Below, one piece after another: positions 1 through 10,108 of a stretch of DNA of 64,000 nt. The notes below the pieces were generated by a model. It made no database searches, had not been told where the DNA came from, and worked only from the letters and a program-made list of their open reading frames with translations. The position numbers and the translations under genes are program-made. Position 1 is the stretch's first letter. Every line of letters begins with the position of its first letter. This stretch comes from Synechococcus sp. BIOS-U3-1 (GTDB lineage: Bacteria > Cyanobacteriota > Cyanobacteriia > PCC-6307 > Cyanobiaceae), in NCBI RefSeq assembly GCF_014279975.1, contig NZ_CP047936.1, positions 992,001-1,056,000 on the forward strand, in the 5' to 3' direction.

Positions 1-32
1 CGAGGCTTTGATCCTGACGCCGCACAACAAGT

Positions 33-1160
33 TCAGCGAGTTGCAGTGACAGGCTTCGATCTGACCATGCCCGGCAGGCAGTCGTGCAGCACGGAAGCCC
101 CATGCTCGATCAGGGAAGTGCGCAGAACGATCTGCCGCATCCGCTCTGGGGGAATATCGGCCTGCTGGCCTCGACGTCCAGCGTGCAACTCGAGCTTGAC
201 CGTCAGCCGCTCGGCCACGGCTTCCAGATCTCTGTTCAGCGCCATCAAGGTTTCCAGATCCAGGGACTGCTTCTCGACTAAGTCGGGCTGGCGCATGTTT
301 CCGGATAAGGCTGATAGCAGGTTGATCTGGTGCCTGAGAACTTCTGCCTCATCGAGATGCAGCGCTTTGATGGAGGGCGGCGACTGAATCGGTGCCGGTA
401 GTCCCCGTAAGCCATCCAGTACTGAAATCAGTTGTGAGATCAGTAAGTCAAGTTCTGTCCAGAGCTGGTGAAGTGGGTGGTTCTCAGGATTCAGACCCAG
501 TTCCACCTGGGCCTGGTCGCGTTGCTGTCTCAAGGCATTGAGCTGTTGCAGGATTTCGGTTCGTCTGTCCCTGCGATGGGTCATTGAGATCCGGGTTGGA
601 GTGTCGGCTTCCAGCCGTTGTTTCTCCAGCTGAAATTCCTGGATCAGCTCGTCGATGAATCTGGCGAACTGCCGGTGAAGCAACGGAATCGTGCCGCTGG
701 GCCAGACGTAACGAGTCGCCCACAACGACAGCGCAATACCAAAGGCTGTCCAGAACAGGCGCGACATTCCCCAGATTGTTTCTTCTGAGCTGTGAACCAG
801 CCAACCCATGATCACGATGTTGCCGGCGACCTTGTAACCCACCTGCAATCCCAGAGCACCTCCGAGCAGACGCACGCTGGCGAGGGCCAAGCCAAGCCCA
901 AGGGGCAGAGGAAGTTGAAGACCGCGAGAGAAGAGCAACACGATCACCACACCCATTAGAGACCCGAGGATGCGTTGAATACTCAGCTTCATCGAGTTGC
1001 CGTAGCTTCCCGATAGAACCGCGGCCGTGCAAAGAGGCACGTAATAGCCGAAAGGCACGGAGTTCAGCAATCCAAAGCCCGCACCCAGACCCGTCACCAA
1101 GGCGAGTCGAAGATCGGAACGCAGGATCCAGGGATTGGTTTGTTTTGGGGTTTCGCTCAT
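33..1160 (-). CDS. FUSC-family membrane protein (second of a pair)
   Basis: This 375-aa protein has an N-terminal half (about residues 15-155) made of several hydrophobic segments and a soluble C-terminal half rich in Arg, Gln and Glu that looks partly coiled coil (about 170-225). That layout fits the fusaric-acid-resistance-like (FUSC) family of inner-membrane proteins, whose substrates are mostly unknown. Its start overlaps the stop of the neighbouring FUSC gene by 4 bp, so the two are probably co-translated and may form one complex. It ends 32 bp inside the window, so any downstream partner is not visible. The family call is by sequence recognition; the substrate is not inferable. Confidence 0.75.
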   Translation of the reverse strand: MSETPKQTNPWILRSDLRLALVTGLGAGFGLLNSVPFGYYVPLCTAAVLSGSYGNSMKLSIQRILGSLMGVVIVLLFSRGLQLPLPLGLGLALASVRLLGGALGLQVGYKVAGNIVIMGWLVHSSEETIWGMSRLFWTAFGIALSLWATRYVWPSGTIPLLHRQFARFIDELIQEFQLEKQRLEADTPTRISMTHRRDRRTEILQQLNALRQQRDQAQVELGLNPENHPLHQLWTELDLLISQLISVLDGLRGLPAPIQSPPSIKALHLDEAEVLRHQINLLSALSGNMRQPDLVEKQSLDLETLMALNRDLEAVAERLTVKLELHAGRRGQQADIPPERMRQIVLRTSLIEHGASVLHDCLPGMVRSKPVTATR

Positions 1161-2119
1161 GATGAGCGCTCGGCATTCAGTAGTTGCTGGCAGGTCAGGA
1201 CACGTCGGAAGCGTGTTACCTGCTCTTCAAGAGCGATCCGTTGGGGTAACGACAACCCTGAATCGCAGTCATTCAGATCTAATCGACGACGAGGTGCCGG
1301 TCGTTCAGCCAGATAGCGGCCCAGCTCAGGGAGATATTCACGTCCCTTGTCCCGGTGAAGCCGTTCGATCAGCCGCTCTACGAGTAGCCAACGCACCTGC
1401 TGGCAGCGCCACAGACTGAGGCATTGGCGCCAGTGGTCGCGGTCCAGTCGCTGCACGTGTCGCGGTCCCAGGCTCATCTCCACATTGATGAGGCGCTGCA
1501 GCTCAAGAAGCTGCTTCGTGATCACGGCTGGCTGGATCTCAGCTGGAGGGCTTCCCTTGCCCTGCAGGGCAAGGCTGTGGGCTTCGACTCTTGTTAGCAG
1601 AAGCTTGGTGAGCTGGTCATGCAGGTTTTGCATGCGAGCCAGTCGATTCTTCGGCCACAGCAAACGACCCATCACCAGGGCCACGATGATTCCCACAAGC
1701 GTGTCAATGCTGCGATTGAACACGTAGTCCCAGCTCAGCGTGGCGTATTCGTGAATCCCTAGAAACATCACGGTGACCGTCACTGCAGTGGATATGCCAC
1801 TGGCCCAGCCAAACCGTCTCAGCAGTGGAATCGTGATTAACAGGCTCACAAGGATGCCGATCCAGCCGGTCATGATCGAATGCACCAAAAAGGTGACCAG
1901 CCCACCAGTCACCGTTCCGAGGATGCGTCCGCGGGCAGCTCGCAGACTGTTCTCGTCCTGGTCGTCAACAACAAGATTGACGGCCAGAAGTGGATACCAG
2001 ATATAGGTGATGCGTTGAAAGTGCTGAGCGATGGCGCACGTGATCAGGATGCTCACCCCGAGCCTCAGGCTCTGTCGCAGCAGATTCCTGTCCAAAGATG
2101 CATTAGCCGGCGTCGCCAT
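1157..2119 (-). CDS. FUSC-family membrane protein (first of a pair)
   Basis: This 320-aa protein has about six hydrophobic segments in residues 15-160, including a Gly-rich one near residue 75, followed by a cytosolic tail of about 160 residues. It resembles half of a FUSC or aromatic-acid-exporter-type protein. It lies 36 bp downstream of the LCP gene and overlaps the next FUSC gene by 4 bp, so the three are likely one operon. Two half-size FUSC proteins in tandem suggest a heteromeric assembly, which is an inference. Confidence 0.75.
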   Translation of the reverse strand: MATPANASLDRNLLRQSLRLGVSILITCAIAQHFQRITYIWYPLLAVNLVVDDQDENSLRAARGRILGTVTGGLVTFLVHSIMTGWIGILVSLLITIPLLRRFGWASGISTAVTVTVMFLGIHEYATLSWDYVFNRSIDTLVGIIVALVMGRLLWPKNRLARMQNLHDQLTKLLLTRVEAHSLALQGKGSPPAEIQPAVITKQLLELQRLINVEMSLGPRHVQRLDRDHWRQCLSLWRCQQVRWLLVERLIERLHRDKGREYLPELGRYLAERPAPRRRLDLNDCDSGLSLPQRIALEEQVTRFRRVLTCQQLLNAERSS

Positions 2120-2155
2120 TGTGGACGCCTTCAGCGGTGAAGGCTGGTAGTTGGC

Positions 2156-3058
2156 TCAGTAGAGGAATCGGTAACGCCAGCTGCTGGATTCACTGGCATC
2201 ACTACCGCTCTGTTGCGCCGGCCATGCAGTGTCGAGATAACTGATGCCGTTCCGGTAGAAGGGGCGTGCATCAAGACGCTCGGTTTCCAGTTCTGTCAGC
2301 CCCATCGCCGTAATCAATCCACCCAGCTCCATGGCACCGAGATCAGTCTCAAGGTTGTTACCGGCCTCTTTGATCAGTGCAGGCAGTTTCACGAGATGTT
2401 CAGGGCGGGTCAGTCTGCTGAACAGGCTTTTCAGCACAAGCTGCTGTCGTGCCAAACGACCCAAGTCTCCTTCCTCATCATTTCTCCAACGCAGGAAACC
2501 CTCCAGGTCACGACCTTTGAGCAGCTGAGGCCCGGGTTGTAGATCAATCAGCAGGCCCTGACTGTTGTCGCGGTAGTAAAGGCGCTTCGGAACATCCACC
2601 TCAACACCGCCCACCAGGTCGCTGAGTGTTCGGATTCCATTGAGGTTCACAAGGATGTGATGGTCGATTGGTCGTCCCATCAATCTGGATAATTCAGCCT
2701 TTACGGCTTCGTGCCCGCCGTAGGCGTAAAGAGCATTGGCTTTGACAGGCCCGAAGCTATCGGAATCGATGTAGCTGTCTCGGGGAATCTGAGTGATGGA
2801 GGTGCGTCCTCCTTCTACTTTCAACGTGAAGATCGCATCAGTGTTCCCACCACCATCATCAATGCCGAGCACGAGGATTTCGCGGTTATCGAAGACCGAC
2901 CAGGCTGAAAAGGGGTTGCTCACTGGCAGCAGGAGAGGAGCCTCGGATTCGGGCATCAGCGAGCGGCTGAGCGGAATCGCCAACAAAAAACCCCCTGTCA
3001 GTCCGACAATGGCTGACAGGATCAAGGTTTTCGGCCGAACTTTTCTCTCATCGTCCAT
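2156..3058 (-). CDS. LytR-CpsA-Psr (LCP) family protein
   Basis: This 300-aa protein has a short basic N-terminus, one membrane segment (about residues 12-30) and an extracytoplasmic LCP domain. The domain starts near residue 60 with the family signature LVLGIDDGGGNTD and continues with ITQIPRDSYI; the conserved Arg and Asp of that region bind the polyprenyl pyrophosphate in known members. LCP enzymes move glycopolymers from a lipid carrier to the cell wall. In cyanobacteria the acceptor is uncertain. It is first of a probable operon with the two FUSC genes and is 60 bp downstream of the antiporter gene. Confidence 0.85.
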   Translation of the reverse strand: MDDERKVRPKTLILSAIVGLTGGFLLAIPLSRSLMPESEAPLLLPVSNPFSAWSVFDNREILVLGIDDGGGNTDAIFTLKVEGGRTSITQIPRDSYIDSDSFGPVKANALYAYGGHEAVKAELSRLMGRPIDHHILVNLNGIRTLSDLVGGVEVDVPKRLYYRDNSQGLLIDLQPGPQLLKGRDLEGFLRWRNDEEGDLGRLARQQLVLKSLFSRLTRPEHLVKLPALIKEAGNNLETDLGAMELGGLITAMGLTELETERLDARPFYRNGISYLDTAWPAQQSGSDASESSSWRYRFLY

Positions 3059-3118
3059 AGCTGCACTTTAAGCCCGAAATCTCCATTTCTTAATTATTCC
3101 TTTCTTGGTGCGGTTGGT

Positions 3119-5245
3119 TCAGCTCAGGGGTTCGCTAATCACCATCGAAGCGCAAGTCAGCAGAGACACCAGAGTGCTGGTCCGATCACTCGCCGGGATG
3201 GGTAACCCAGCGACCTGTCGCCGCTGAGAGCGCAAGATCACCAGATCGTGATCGCGGCTGCTGCGTTCGATCTTGGTTTCGACCCCTGGTCCGGATGCGA
3301 GCTGAATGCGAATCATGGCGCCCATGCTTTTGCGGGGTTGCCAGCGGCGCAGTTCATGTTCGATCCGGATCCGTTCATTGGGATTAAGCCGAGGGTCAAC
3401 GATGTGCAGAAGCGTGATCAGGCCCTGTTCGCTGGATTGGCTATCGAGAATCCGCTGGGCCAATTCGAACTGCTCACGGGCGCTGGCGGAAAGATCTTTG
3501 ATTGGAACAAGAATTCGTTGCAGCGTTTCGACCGGACGCTCGGCCAGGTTGACCACGACAACCGGGCAGTGTGCGCTGCGGCAGACCCCGTCAACAAGGT
3601 CACCAAAGAACCAGCGCCTCACCTTGTCGGGTCGTCCCGCACCAATCATCAATAGATCAGCACCCTGCTCCAGGGCGCTGCGACTCATTCCGCCTGCGAT
3701 GTCTTCATCCAACCGCAGCAAGCAGCGGGTTTTGACCTGAAGCTGCTTGCCGATAGTCGCAGCTTGTGACAAGCGCTCTCTGGCCGATGCCACGGCACGA
3801 TTCAATCCCCCCCGCGCTTCTTCGAGACTGGGACACACCAGTGCAAGGGGTAGTAGTTGACCTTGCATTTCAGCACTGCCGCTCAGCAGCCGAGACGCAA
3901 TGCTCAGCAGACCCTGTTCCGTGGAAGGATTCGCGATCGGAACAACGATGGTCAGAGGACGGCTGACCACATCGAAGGGAGTGTCGTCGTCTGACAAGGC
4001 CTCCTCGCCAGGTGCTGTGCTGCTGCGTCTTGTTCGTTTCGGTTCTACCAGTTGCCTCACGGATCGTGCAGTGAGGATTGGTCCGAGGGTTGCAGTCACC
4101 ACCATCATCGCCAGAACGGCATTCAGCACTGTTTGGTCGAGCAATCCGGCCTCGTAGCCAATGAATGCTGTCGCCAGAGTTGCGGCGACTTGTGGCATGG
4201 CCAGCGACCACATCATCACCATCTGGTTGACGTTGTAGCGGAAGGCCCTGCCGGCAATCAGGCTCACCACGCCTTTGCAGCTGATGACTCCAATCACCAT
4301 CAAAACAGGCAGCTGAAAATGAGTGATGGAGTTTTTGAGGCTGCTCAGATCAAGCAGGAGGCCGAGGTGAATGAAAAAGATAGGGATGAACAGCGCTGCA
4401 CCAACCAGAATCACCTGCTGTTTTGACTTGCCCTCCGGCAGGACGGAGTTCACCGCCAGTCCAGCCAGAAAGGCTCCAACAATTTTTTCTACACCGGCGA
4501 GCTCAGCTCCAATTGAAGCGATGAACAGGATGAGCAGGATGGTGAGAAAGATCCGGCTCTCGTCGTTAACGCTTCCGCGGAAGATCCTGCGCCCGACCCT
4601 GCGAATGATGGTGACGACGGCCACGGCAAAGATTGCGATGCTGGCGATCAGGCCGGCCAGATTAGTGAGCGAAAAGGACTCCCTGCCAAGGCCGATGGCG
4701 ATCGCGAGCACCACCAGAGAGGCGATATCGGTGAAAATGGTGCTGCCGACGCTGACGACAACCGCTTCATCGCGTTGCGCTCCATAACTGCGCACGATTG
4801 GATAGCCCAAAGGGGTGTGCGTTGCAATCAAGCTTCCGATCAGCAGACAGGGCACCAGCGGATAGCCGAGCAGGAGTCCGATGGCTCCCCCGGTTGCCAT
4901 GCCACCTACAAAATGGAGAATTCCAATGCTCAGAGATCGACTGCGAACACGGTTAAATTCATCGAGATCGATCTCCAGTCCGACGATAAATAAGAGGTAG
5001 ATCGCGCCGATGTCAGAGACCAGTTGAAGGGTCTCACCATCTGGCTGCAGAAGATTCAGAGCGCTGGGCCCCATCAGGACGCCTGCGAGCAGTAGGCCAA
5101 CGAGATCGGGAAGACCCGTTCGCCGGAATAGGGGCGGCACAAGCATTGCCAGCGCGACGAGCAAGGCAAAACTTCCCAATGGCTGTTGTGCCAGATGGGA
5201 CAGCGATGTGAACCCCGGTGACGACGCAGCGATCAGTTGGACCAT
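3119..5245 (-). CDS. CPA2 cation:proton antiporter with two C-terminal USP domains
   Basis: This 708-aa protein has about twelve hydrophobic segments in residues 20-400, typical of CPA2 Na+(K+)/H+ exchangers (NapA/KefB group), then a linker near residue 400-430. Two universal-stress-protein-like domains follow (about 430-565 and 575-708). The first USP domain ends with a nucleotide-binding-like stretch, GAGRPDKVRRWFFGDLVDG. It likely exchanges monovalent cations for protons in the plasma membrane, and the USP domains may sense nucleotide. Its start codon shares one base with the stop of the upstream ABC transporter gene, so they are probably co-translated. Confidence 0.85.
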   Translation of the reverse strand: MVQLIAASSPGFTSLSHLAQQPLGSFALLVALAMLVPPLFRRTGLPDLVGLLLAGVLMGPSALNLLQPDGETLQLVSDIGAIYLLFIVGLEIDLDEFNRVRSRSLSIGILHFVGGMATGGAIGLLLGYPLVPCLLIGSLIATHTPLGYPIVRSYGAQRDEAVVVSVGSTIFTDIASLVVLAIAIGLGRESFSLTNLAGLIASIAIFAVAVVTIIRRVGRRIFRGSVNDESRIFLTILLILFIASIGAELAGVEKIVGAFLAGLAVNSVLPEGKSKQQVILVGAALFIPIFFIHLGLLLDLSSLKNSITHFQLPVLMVIGVISCKGVVSLIAGRAFRYNVNQMVMMWSLAMPQVAATLATAFIGYEAGLLDQTVLNAVLAMMVVTATLGPILTARSVRQLVEPKRTRRSSTAPGEEALSDDDTPFDVVSRPLTIVVPIANPSTEQGLLSIASRLLSGSAEMQGQLLPLALVCPSLEEARGGLNRAVASARERLSQAATIGKQLQVKTRCLLRLDEDIAGGMSRSALEQGADLLMIGAGRPDKVRRWFFGDLVDGVCRSAHCPVVVVNLAERPVETLQRILVPIKDLSASAREQFELAQRILDSQSSEQGLITLLHIVDPRLNPNERIRIEHELRRWQPRKSMGAMIRIQLASGPGVETKIERSSRDHDLVILRSQRRQVAGLPIPASDRTSTLVSLLTCASMVISEPLS

Positions 5246-7053
5246 TAAAGGATTAGGGCTTCATCGCGTCGCAGTCCGGCCTGAACGCGCCAGAGATCGG
5301 CATAGACACCGGCTTGATGAAGCAGTTGTTCATGGGTGCCGTCTTCCACGATGCAACCGTGATTCATGACAACGATGCGATCAGCATGTCGAACTGTGCT
5401 GAGTCGATGAGCTATCACCAGTGTGGTGCGGTTCGCGGTGATGCGCATGAGTGAACGCTGGATCGCGGCTTCGGTGTCGTTGTCAACTGCAGCGGTCGCT
5501 TCGTCGAGGATCAACACAGGAGCATTTTTCAGAATCGCTCTCGCTAATGCGATCCGTTGGCGCTGTCCTCCGGAGAGACGTTGTCCTCTCTCTCCCACGA
5601 TCGTGTCGAACTGTTCCGGTAATGCCTGAATGAACTCGTACGCCTCGGCTTCTCGAGCGGCGGCACGCATCTCTTCCGCAGAGGCGTTGGGTGCTCCATA
5701 GGCGATGTTTTCACCGACACTGCCGTGGAAGAGGTAGACGTCTTGACTGACAAGCGCGATTGACCGCCTCAGATCATCGAGCCGCAGATGCTCAACTGGG
5801 ATTTCATCCAGGAAAATTCTTCCCGAATTGAGCGGGTAAAGCCTCAGCAACAATTTCACTAGAGAGCTTTTGCCTGAACCAGTGGCTCCGACAATTCCCA
5901 GTGTTTTTCCTGCGGGAATCGTCAGGTTGAATTTGTTCAAGAGAGCTGGTCGATTTCGATAAGCGAAATCGACCAGCTCGTAGCGGATGTCTCCTCGCAC
6001 TTGATCTGGGGAGATTCGGCGACTTCCACCAGCGATCTGGATCGGCGTGTCGATTAGATCCAGCACCCGATTTGTTGAGGCCATGGAGCGTTGGTAATCG
6101 TCCAGCGTGCGGCCGAGAGTGGTGAGCGGCCAGAGCAGCCTCTGGGTGATGAAGACCAGAAAGCTGTAGGTTCCCACTGCGATGACGCCATTCCTGGCTT
6201 GAAGCCCCCCGACGAGCAGGATTGCCAGAAACGCAAACAGAATGGCGAAACGGATCAGTGGAATAAAAGCGGCGGAGATCTTGATGGCATGGCGGTTGCA
6301 CTCCCGATAGGCATCACTCTCCAGGCTTAGCTGCTCAAGTTCCCATCTTTCTCTTGCAAAGCTTTTGATGGTGAGCATGCCTCCAATGTTGTTGGTGAGC
6401 CTGGAGGCCATGTCTCCTGCTCGCCGGCGCACATCGCCGTAGCGAGGGGCGAGTCGGCGCTGAAAATTCAGTGAGCCCCAAAGAATGACTGGGATGGGTA
6501 GGAAGGCAAAAAGCGCCACACCTGGAGCCAACACCGTCATCAACCCCCCCACCAGAAGCACCGTGGTGATGAGATGCAGGATCTCATTGGCTCCGTGATT
6601 CAGAAATCGCTCAAGCTGATTGATGTCATCGTTGAGCACCGTGAGCAGCCGTCCGCTGCTGTCGTGTTCGAAGAAGTCCATTTCCAGTTTCTGGAGATGG
6701 TCATAGGCCTCAAGACGCAGGCTGTGTTGAGCACTCTGGGCGAGGTTGCGCCAAAGCAGCCCATAGAGATATTCAAAAAAAGATTCAGCCGTCCAGACCA
6801 GGAAGGACAGCACTGCCAGCACGATCAGCTGACTGAACACTGTGGTGGCTCCCAGCTGAGCAAGCCAGGACGTCTCCTGCTGAACAACCACATCGACAGC
6901 TAAAGCGATCAGCACCGGCGGGGCCAGGTCGAAGATTTTGTTGATCACCGAGCAGCTGGCTGCAAACCAAACCCTCCGGCGGTAAGGCCGCAAATGCTGG
7001 AACAAACGAATCAGAGGCGCCTGCTCACTGGCATGGGGCTTGGAATGAGGCAT
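5245..7053 (-). CDS. MsbA-like ABC exporter (fused permease and ATPase)
   Basis: This 602-aa half-transporter has six membrane segments in about residues 25-320 and an ATP-binding domain after about residue 345. Visible motifs are Walker A (GATGSGKSS), the signature LSGGQRQRIALARAIL, Walker B with catalytic Glu (LILDEATAAVD) and the H-loop (VIAHRLST). It would act as a homodimer exporting a lipid, peptide or drug; the substrate cannot be told. It lacks an N-terminal C39 peptidase domain, so it is not a good candidate for maturing the double-glycine peptides at 43-64 kb. Confidence 0.9.
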   Translation of the reverse strand: MPHSKPHASEQAPLIRLFQHLRPYRRRVWFAASCSVINKIFDLAPPVLIALAVDVVVQQETSWLAQLGATTVFSQLIVLAVLSFLVWTAESFFEYLYGLLWRNLAQSAQHSLRLEAYDHLQKLEMDFFEHDSSGRLLTVLNDDINQLERFLNHGANEILHLITTVLLVGGLMTVLAPGVALFAFLPIPVILWGSLNFQRRLAPRYGDVRRRAGDMASRLTNNIGGMLTIKSFARERWELEQLSLESDAYRECNRHAIKISAAFIPLIRFAILFAFLAILLVGGLQARNGVIAVGTYSFLVFITQRLLWPLTTLGRTLDDYQRSMASTNRVLDLIDTPIQIAGGSRRISPDQVRGDIRYELVDFAYRNRPALLNKFNLTIPAGKTLGIVGATGSGKSSLVKLLLRLYPLNSGRIFLDEIPVEHLRLDDLRRSIALVSQDVYLFHGSVGENIAYGAPNASAEEMRAAAREAEAYEFIQALPEQFDTIVGERGQRLSGGQRQRIALARAILKNAPVLILDEATAAVDNDTEAAIQRSLMRITANRTTLVIAHRLSTVRHADRIVVMNHGCIVEDGTHEQLLHQAGVYADLWRVQAGLRRDEALIL

Positions 7054-7367
7054 CCGCTCGGTGCATTCATCGTTTCATTCAAGCGTTGTGCCGCGCAGAC
7101 GCTTGGTTCAAGGGACAGCCAAGTCAGACGATGAAGTGAGAGCCAGCAGGTTGCATGGCACGCTGACGCGACTTGAACTGTTGTGGTCCGTGTCAGACAG
7201 AGCGTCATCGGCAGACCCTGCGCTGCAGGGTTCCGGACGCTCATGCTGAGTAAGGGGGGCTGGTCTGCTGAAGGTCAGTGGACGCTAAAAACGCCGTGAT
7301 TTCATGTGATCAGAAGTAGACCGGTCGGAGCAGGAGCCAGCTCTCTGAGCCAGCTCCACGACGTTGA
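7054..7367. other. Intergenic, no gene recognised
   Basis: I see no convincing gene between the ABC exporter and the RRM gene. Near 7330-7355 a 10-bp unit, GAGCCAGCTC, is directly repeated with a 3-bp gap, just after the 3' end of the RRM gene. There is no run of T, so I do not call it a terminator. Confidence 0.4.
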
Positions 7368-7724
7368 TCACCAGCGATTTCCGCCACCACCGCCGTAGCC
7401 GCCGCCGCCGCCATCGCGGCCACCGCCGCCGCCGTAACCACCACGGCCGCCGCCGCCGCCACCGCCACCGCCACCTCTGCCTTCGCGAGGTGTGGCCTTG
7501 TTCACACGGATCATTCGACCCATCCATTCGACGTTTTGAAGGTCGTCAATTGCTTTTTGCTCGTCTTCGTCGGTGTTCATTTCAATGAAGCCGAAGCCGC
7601 GCTTGCGACCTGTTTCTCTATCGAGAGGAAGGCTGGCGCTCTTCACTTCGCCGTACTGGCTGAACAGATCAAGCAGGTCTTCCTGCTCAGCCTGGAATGA
7701 GAGATTGCCGATGTAGATGGTCAT
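7368..7724 (-). CDS. Glycine-rich RRM RNA-binding protein
   Basis: This 118-aa protein has one RNA-recognition motif in residues 1-80, with RNP2 (IYIGNL, residues 3-8) and RNP1 (KRGFGFIEM, about 42-50), followed by a tail of about 35 residues that is almost entirely Gly with Arg and Tyr. This matches the cyanobacterial Rbp family, whose members bind RNA and are often cold-induced. It is preceded by about 250 bp without a gene, which leaves room for a long 5' leader as in other rbp genes; that part is an inference. Confidence 0.92.
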   Translation of the reverse strand: MTIYIGNLSFQAEQEDLLDLFSQYGEVKSASLPLDRETGRKRGFGFIEMNTDEDEQKAIDDLQNVEWMGRMIRVNKATPREGRGGGGGGGGGGRGGYGGGGGRDGGGGGYGGGGGNRW

Positions 7725-7979
7725 TTCCTGTTGGGACCGATGGACATTTGATCAGAGAAGCCGTGGTCCGAATTGGAAAGTCCTTGATGCTGTAGCCGAG
7801 AAGCTGAAGCCGGGGGGAGCGAGCCGATCAGAGCCGAACGATGAAGCTGATGCCATTACACGCTACAGCCTGGACAGCAAAGAGATGCGAAACAAGTGTC
7901 CGAATTCAGTCTGAGTGTGTTGATGAGGGGATTAACAGATCAGGTTTTGCGAGCAAACCTGATCAACTGCGGATGGAAT

Positions 7980-8276
7980 TCAGAGTTTGAAGCGTTCCGC
8001 TGCCCTCAGTTTGCAGATTTCCTGTGCCGATTCAATTGTGCTCAGCAAAGATTGCCATTGAATTGAATTGCCCTTGCTCATTTCTTTGAGAAAGCAAGCA
8101 CAGGTGAAATCCCCCATCCCCTCAGGAGGGACTTTCCCGGCCTGGGTCATGGCCGTTTTGAAGCCTGCAAGGCAAAGCTGGGTGATTTTGTTTTCAGCTT
8201 CCATCGAGCTTGCGGGCCCGGAAACCGGGATCAGCGTGGCGAGAGCCATGCTGATCAAACAAACGCGGCCTGCCAT
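7980..8276 (-). CDS. Small secreted protein, unknown function
   Basis: This 98-aa protein begins with a hydrophobic segment ending in a plausible signal-peptidase site near residue 24. The mature part has four Cys residues, including a CACF motif, which could form disulfides in the periplasm. It lies 5 bp downstream of the DEAD-box helicase gene, so it is probably in the same transcript. I do not recognise the family. Confidence 0.6.
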   Translation of the reverse strand: MAGRVCLISMALATLIPVSGPASSMEAENKITQLCLAGFKTAMTQAGKVPPEGMGDFTCACFLKEMSKGNSIQWQSLLSTIESAQEICKLRAAERFKL

Positions 8277-8281
8277 CAGGT

Positions 8282-10108
8282 TTAGGACGCTGGTGTGATC
8301 TGAAGCTCCCGGTTCATGACTTTCAGTCTTCGAAGGGAGTTGTAGACATCCTCAGGCATGCCTTTGGGAAGATCCACAAGACTATGTGTATCAAAGATCT
8401 GAATTCTTCCGATCATTCGCCCTTGTAGGCCTGATTCATTGGCAATGGCACCAACAAGGTTTCCTGGTTTGACGCGGTCGCGATAACCCACTTCAACCCT
8501 GTAGCGCATCATGTTGTCTTCGGGAGGGCGCGACTCTCGATCTACGCGGCGACGATCGCCACCGCGGCTATCACGGCGATCATCGCGACGATCAGTGCGT
8601 GCAGGTGTCTTGAGCCAGCCCTCATCACCCTGCACCAGCAGCGGTTGATCACCCACGGCAAGTTTTAGGGCTGCCACGGCCAGCTGCTCCATGCTCAGCT
8701 CGTGCTCTTCAGCCACCTTCTGAATCAGCTCCTGCAGCAGCTTGGTTTCCTCATTGCCTTCAGCTGAAGCACCCTCGCTCAGACGACTACGAAGTCGAGT
8801 CAACCTGCTTTCGTTGATTTCGGCATTGCTCGGAATGTCCATCGGTTCAATGGACTGCCCCACCGCCCGTTCGAGGTTGCCAACAAAGCGACGCTCCCGA
8901 GGCGTAATAAACAGAATGGCCTCACCTGTGCGCCCGGCACGACCTGTACGCCCGATGCGGTGCACGTAAGCCTCGCTGTCGAAAGGCATGTCGTAGTTGA
9001 TCACCAGCCCAATCCGATCCACATCCAGACCACGGGCTGCCACGTCTGTGGCTACCAGGATGTTTACTGAGCCTTTGCGCAGCCGATCAACGGTTCGTTC
9101 GCGCTGGTTCTGGGGAACATCACCATTGAGAACTGCCACATCGTGACCTGATGCCTCCAGGGACTCAGCCACGGTGAGAGTGATTGCCTTTGTACGGGCG
9201 AAAATGATGACGCCTTCTCCTGTCACAGCCTCTAGGACACGGTTCAGGGCCTCGAGTTTGTGAGAGTTCTGAAGCGTGATTGATCTGTGACGGATCCGTT
9301 TGGCTTCACGGTCTTTCGTCTTGATGGTGATCTCTGCTGGTTCGCTCAGGTAACGCTTCGAAAGACGGCGGATTTCATTCGGCATCGTTGCCGAGAACAG
9401 CACCACCTGACGTTCTTCGGGCAGTTGGTCGAGGATCCACTCCACATCGTCGATGAAGCCCATCCGCAGCATCTCGTCGGCTTCATCCAGCACCAGGCTG
9501 CGCAGCCCTGAGGTGTTCAGTGTTCCTTGGCGCATGTGGTCCATCACCCGTCCAGGGGTCCCTACGACCACATCCACACCACGCTTGAGGGCATGAATCT
9601 GCGATCTGAAATCGGATCCTCCATAGATCGCCATCACATTTAGATGGGGATGCCCAGCGGAGTAGGCCTTGAAGGAGTCCGCTACCTGCATGGCCAGTTC
9701 ACGCGTGGGTGCGAGCACCAGCACCCTGGGCTGAGTGCTACGTCCCTCAAGGCGTTCCAGCAAAGGAAGTGCAAAGGCAGCGGTTTTGCCTGTGCCGGTC
9801 TGAGCCTGGCCGACCAGATCGCGGCCCAGCATCAGTTCCGGAATGGCTGCTTTTTGAATTGGAGAAGGTTCTTTGTAGCCCTTCTCCTCCAGGGTTTTCA
9901 GCAGTGCCTCGCTGAATCCAAACCCTGCAAAGCCGGAAGGATTTGCCTCCTCAGTGCTTGGCTCTGCAGAGGATTGCTCTTCTCCGCTTGGGTCAATCAC
10001 GGTGGTGAACAGATCCTGTTCACCAGCCTCGGCTGTAGGTAGAGGGAGTTCAGAAACAGTGAGATCCACTGCGCAGGTCTCAACGGCCTGCGATGGCGTC
10101 TGGGTCAT
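8282..10108 (-). CDS. deaD: DEAD-box ATP-dependent RNA helicase (DeaD/CsdA type)
   Basis: This 608-aa helicase has an acidic N-terminal extension of about 65 residues, a Q motif, Walker A (AQTGTGKT), PTRELAMQ, DEAD, SAT, ARGLDVDRIGLVI and the motif VI HRIGRTGRAG. A basic linker rich in Arg and Asp near residue 500-530 leads to a DbpA-like RNA-binding domain at the C-terminus (about 535-605). Proteins of this build unwind RNA in ribosome assembly and cold adaptation. The gene symbol is by similarity to CsdA/DeaD and could equally be another member of the family. Confidence 0.92.
   Translation of the reverse strand: MTQTPSQAVETCAVDLTVSELPLPTAEAGEQDLFTTVIDPSGEEQSSAEPSTEEANPSGFAGFGFSEALLKTLEEKGYKEPSPIQKAAIPELMLGRDLVGQAQTGTGKTAAFALPLLERLEGRSTQPRVLVLAPTRELAMQVADSFKAYSAGHPHLNVMAIYGGSDFRSQIHALKRGVDVVVGTPGRVMDHMRQGTLNTSGLRSLVLDEADEMLRMGFIDDVEWILDQLPEERQVVLFSATMPNEIRRLSKRYLSEPAEITIKTKDREAKRIRHRSITLQNSHKLEALNRVLEAVTGEGVIIFARTKAITLTVAESLEASGHDVAVLNGDVPQNQRERTVDRLRKGSVNILVATDVAARGLDVDRIGLVINYDMPFDSEAYVHRIGRTGRAGRTGEAILFITPRERRFVGNLERAVGQSIEPMDIPSNAEINESRLTRLRSRLSEGASAEGNEETKLLQELIQKVAEEHELSMEQLAVAALKLAVGDQPLLVQGDEGWLKTPARTDRRDDRRDSRGGDRRRVDRESRPPEDNMMRYRVEVGYRDRVKPGNLVGAIANESGLQGRMIGRIQIFDTHSLVDLPKGMPEDVYNSLRRLKVMNRELQITPAS

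Noticed and set aside
5245-7053. The MsbA-like exporter as peptidase-transporter for the double-glycine peptides
   Set aside because: It has no C39 peptidase domain and is about 37 kb from the nearest peptide gene.
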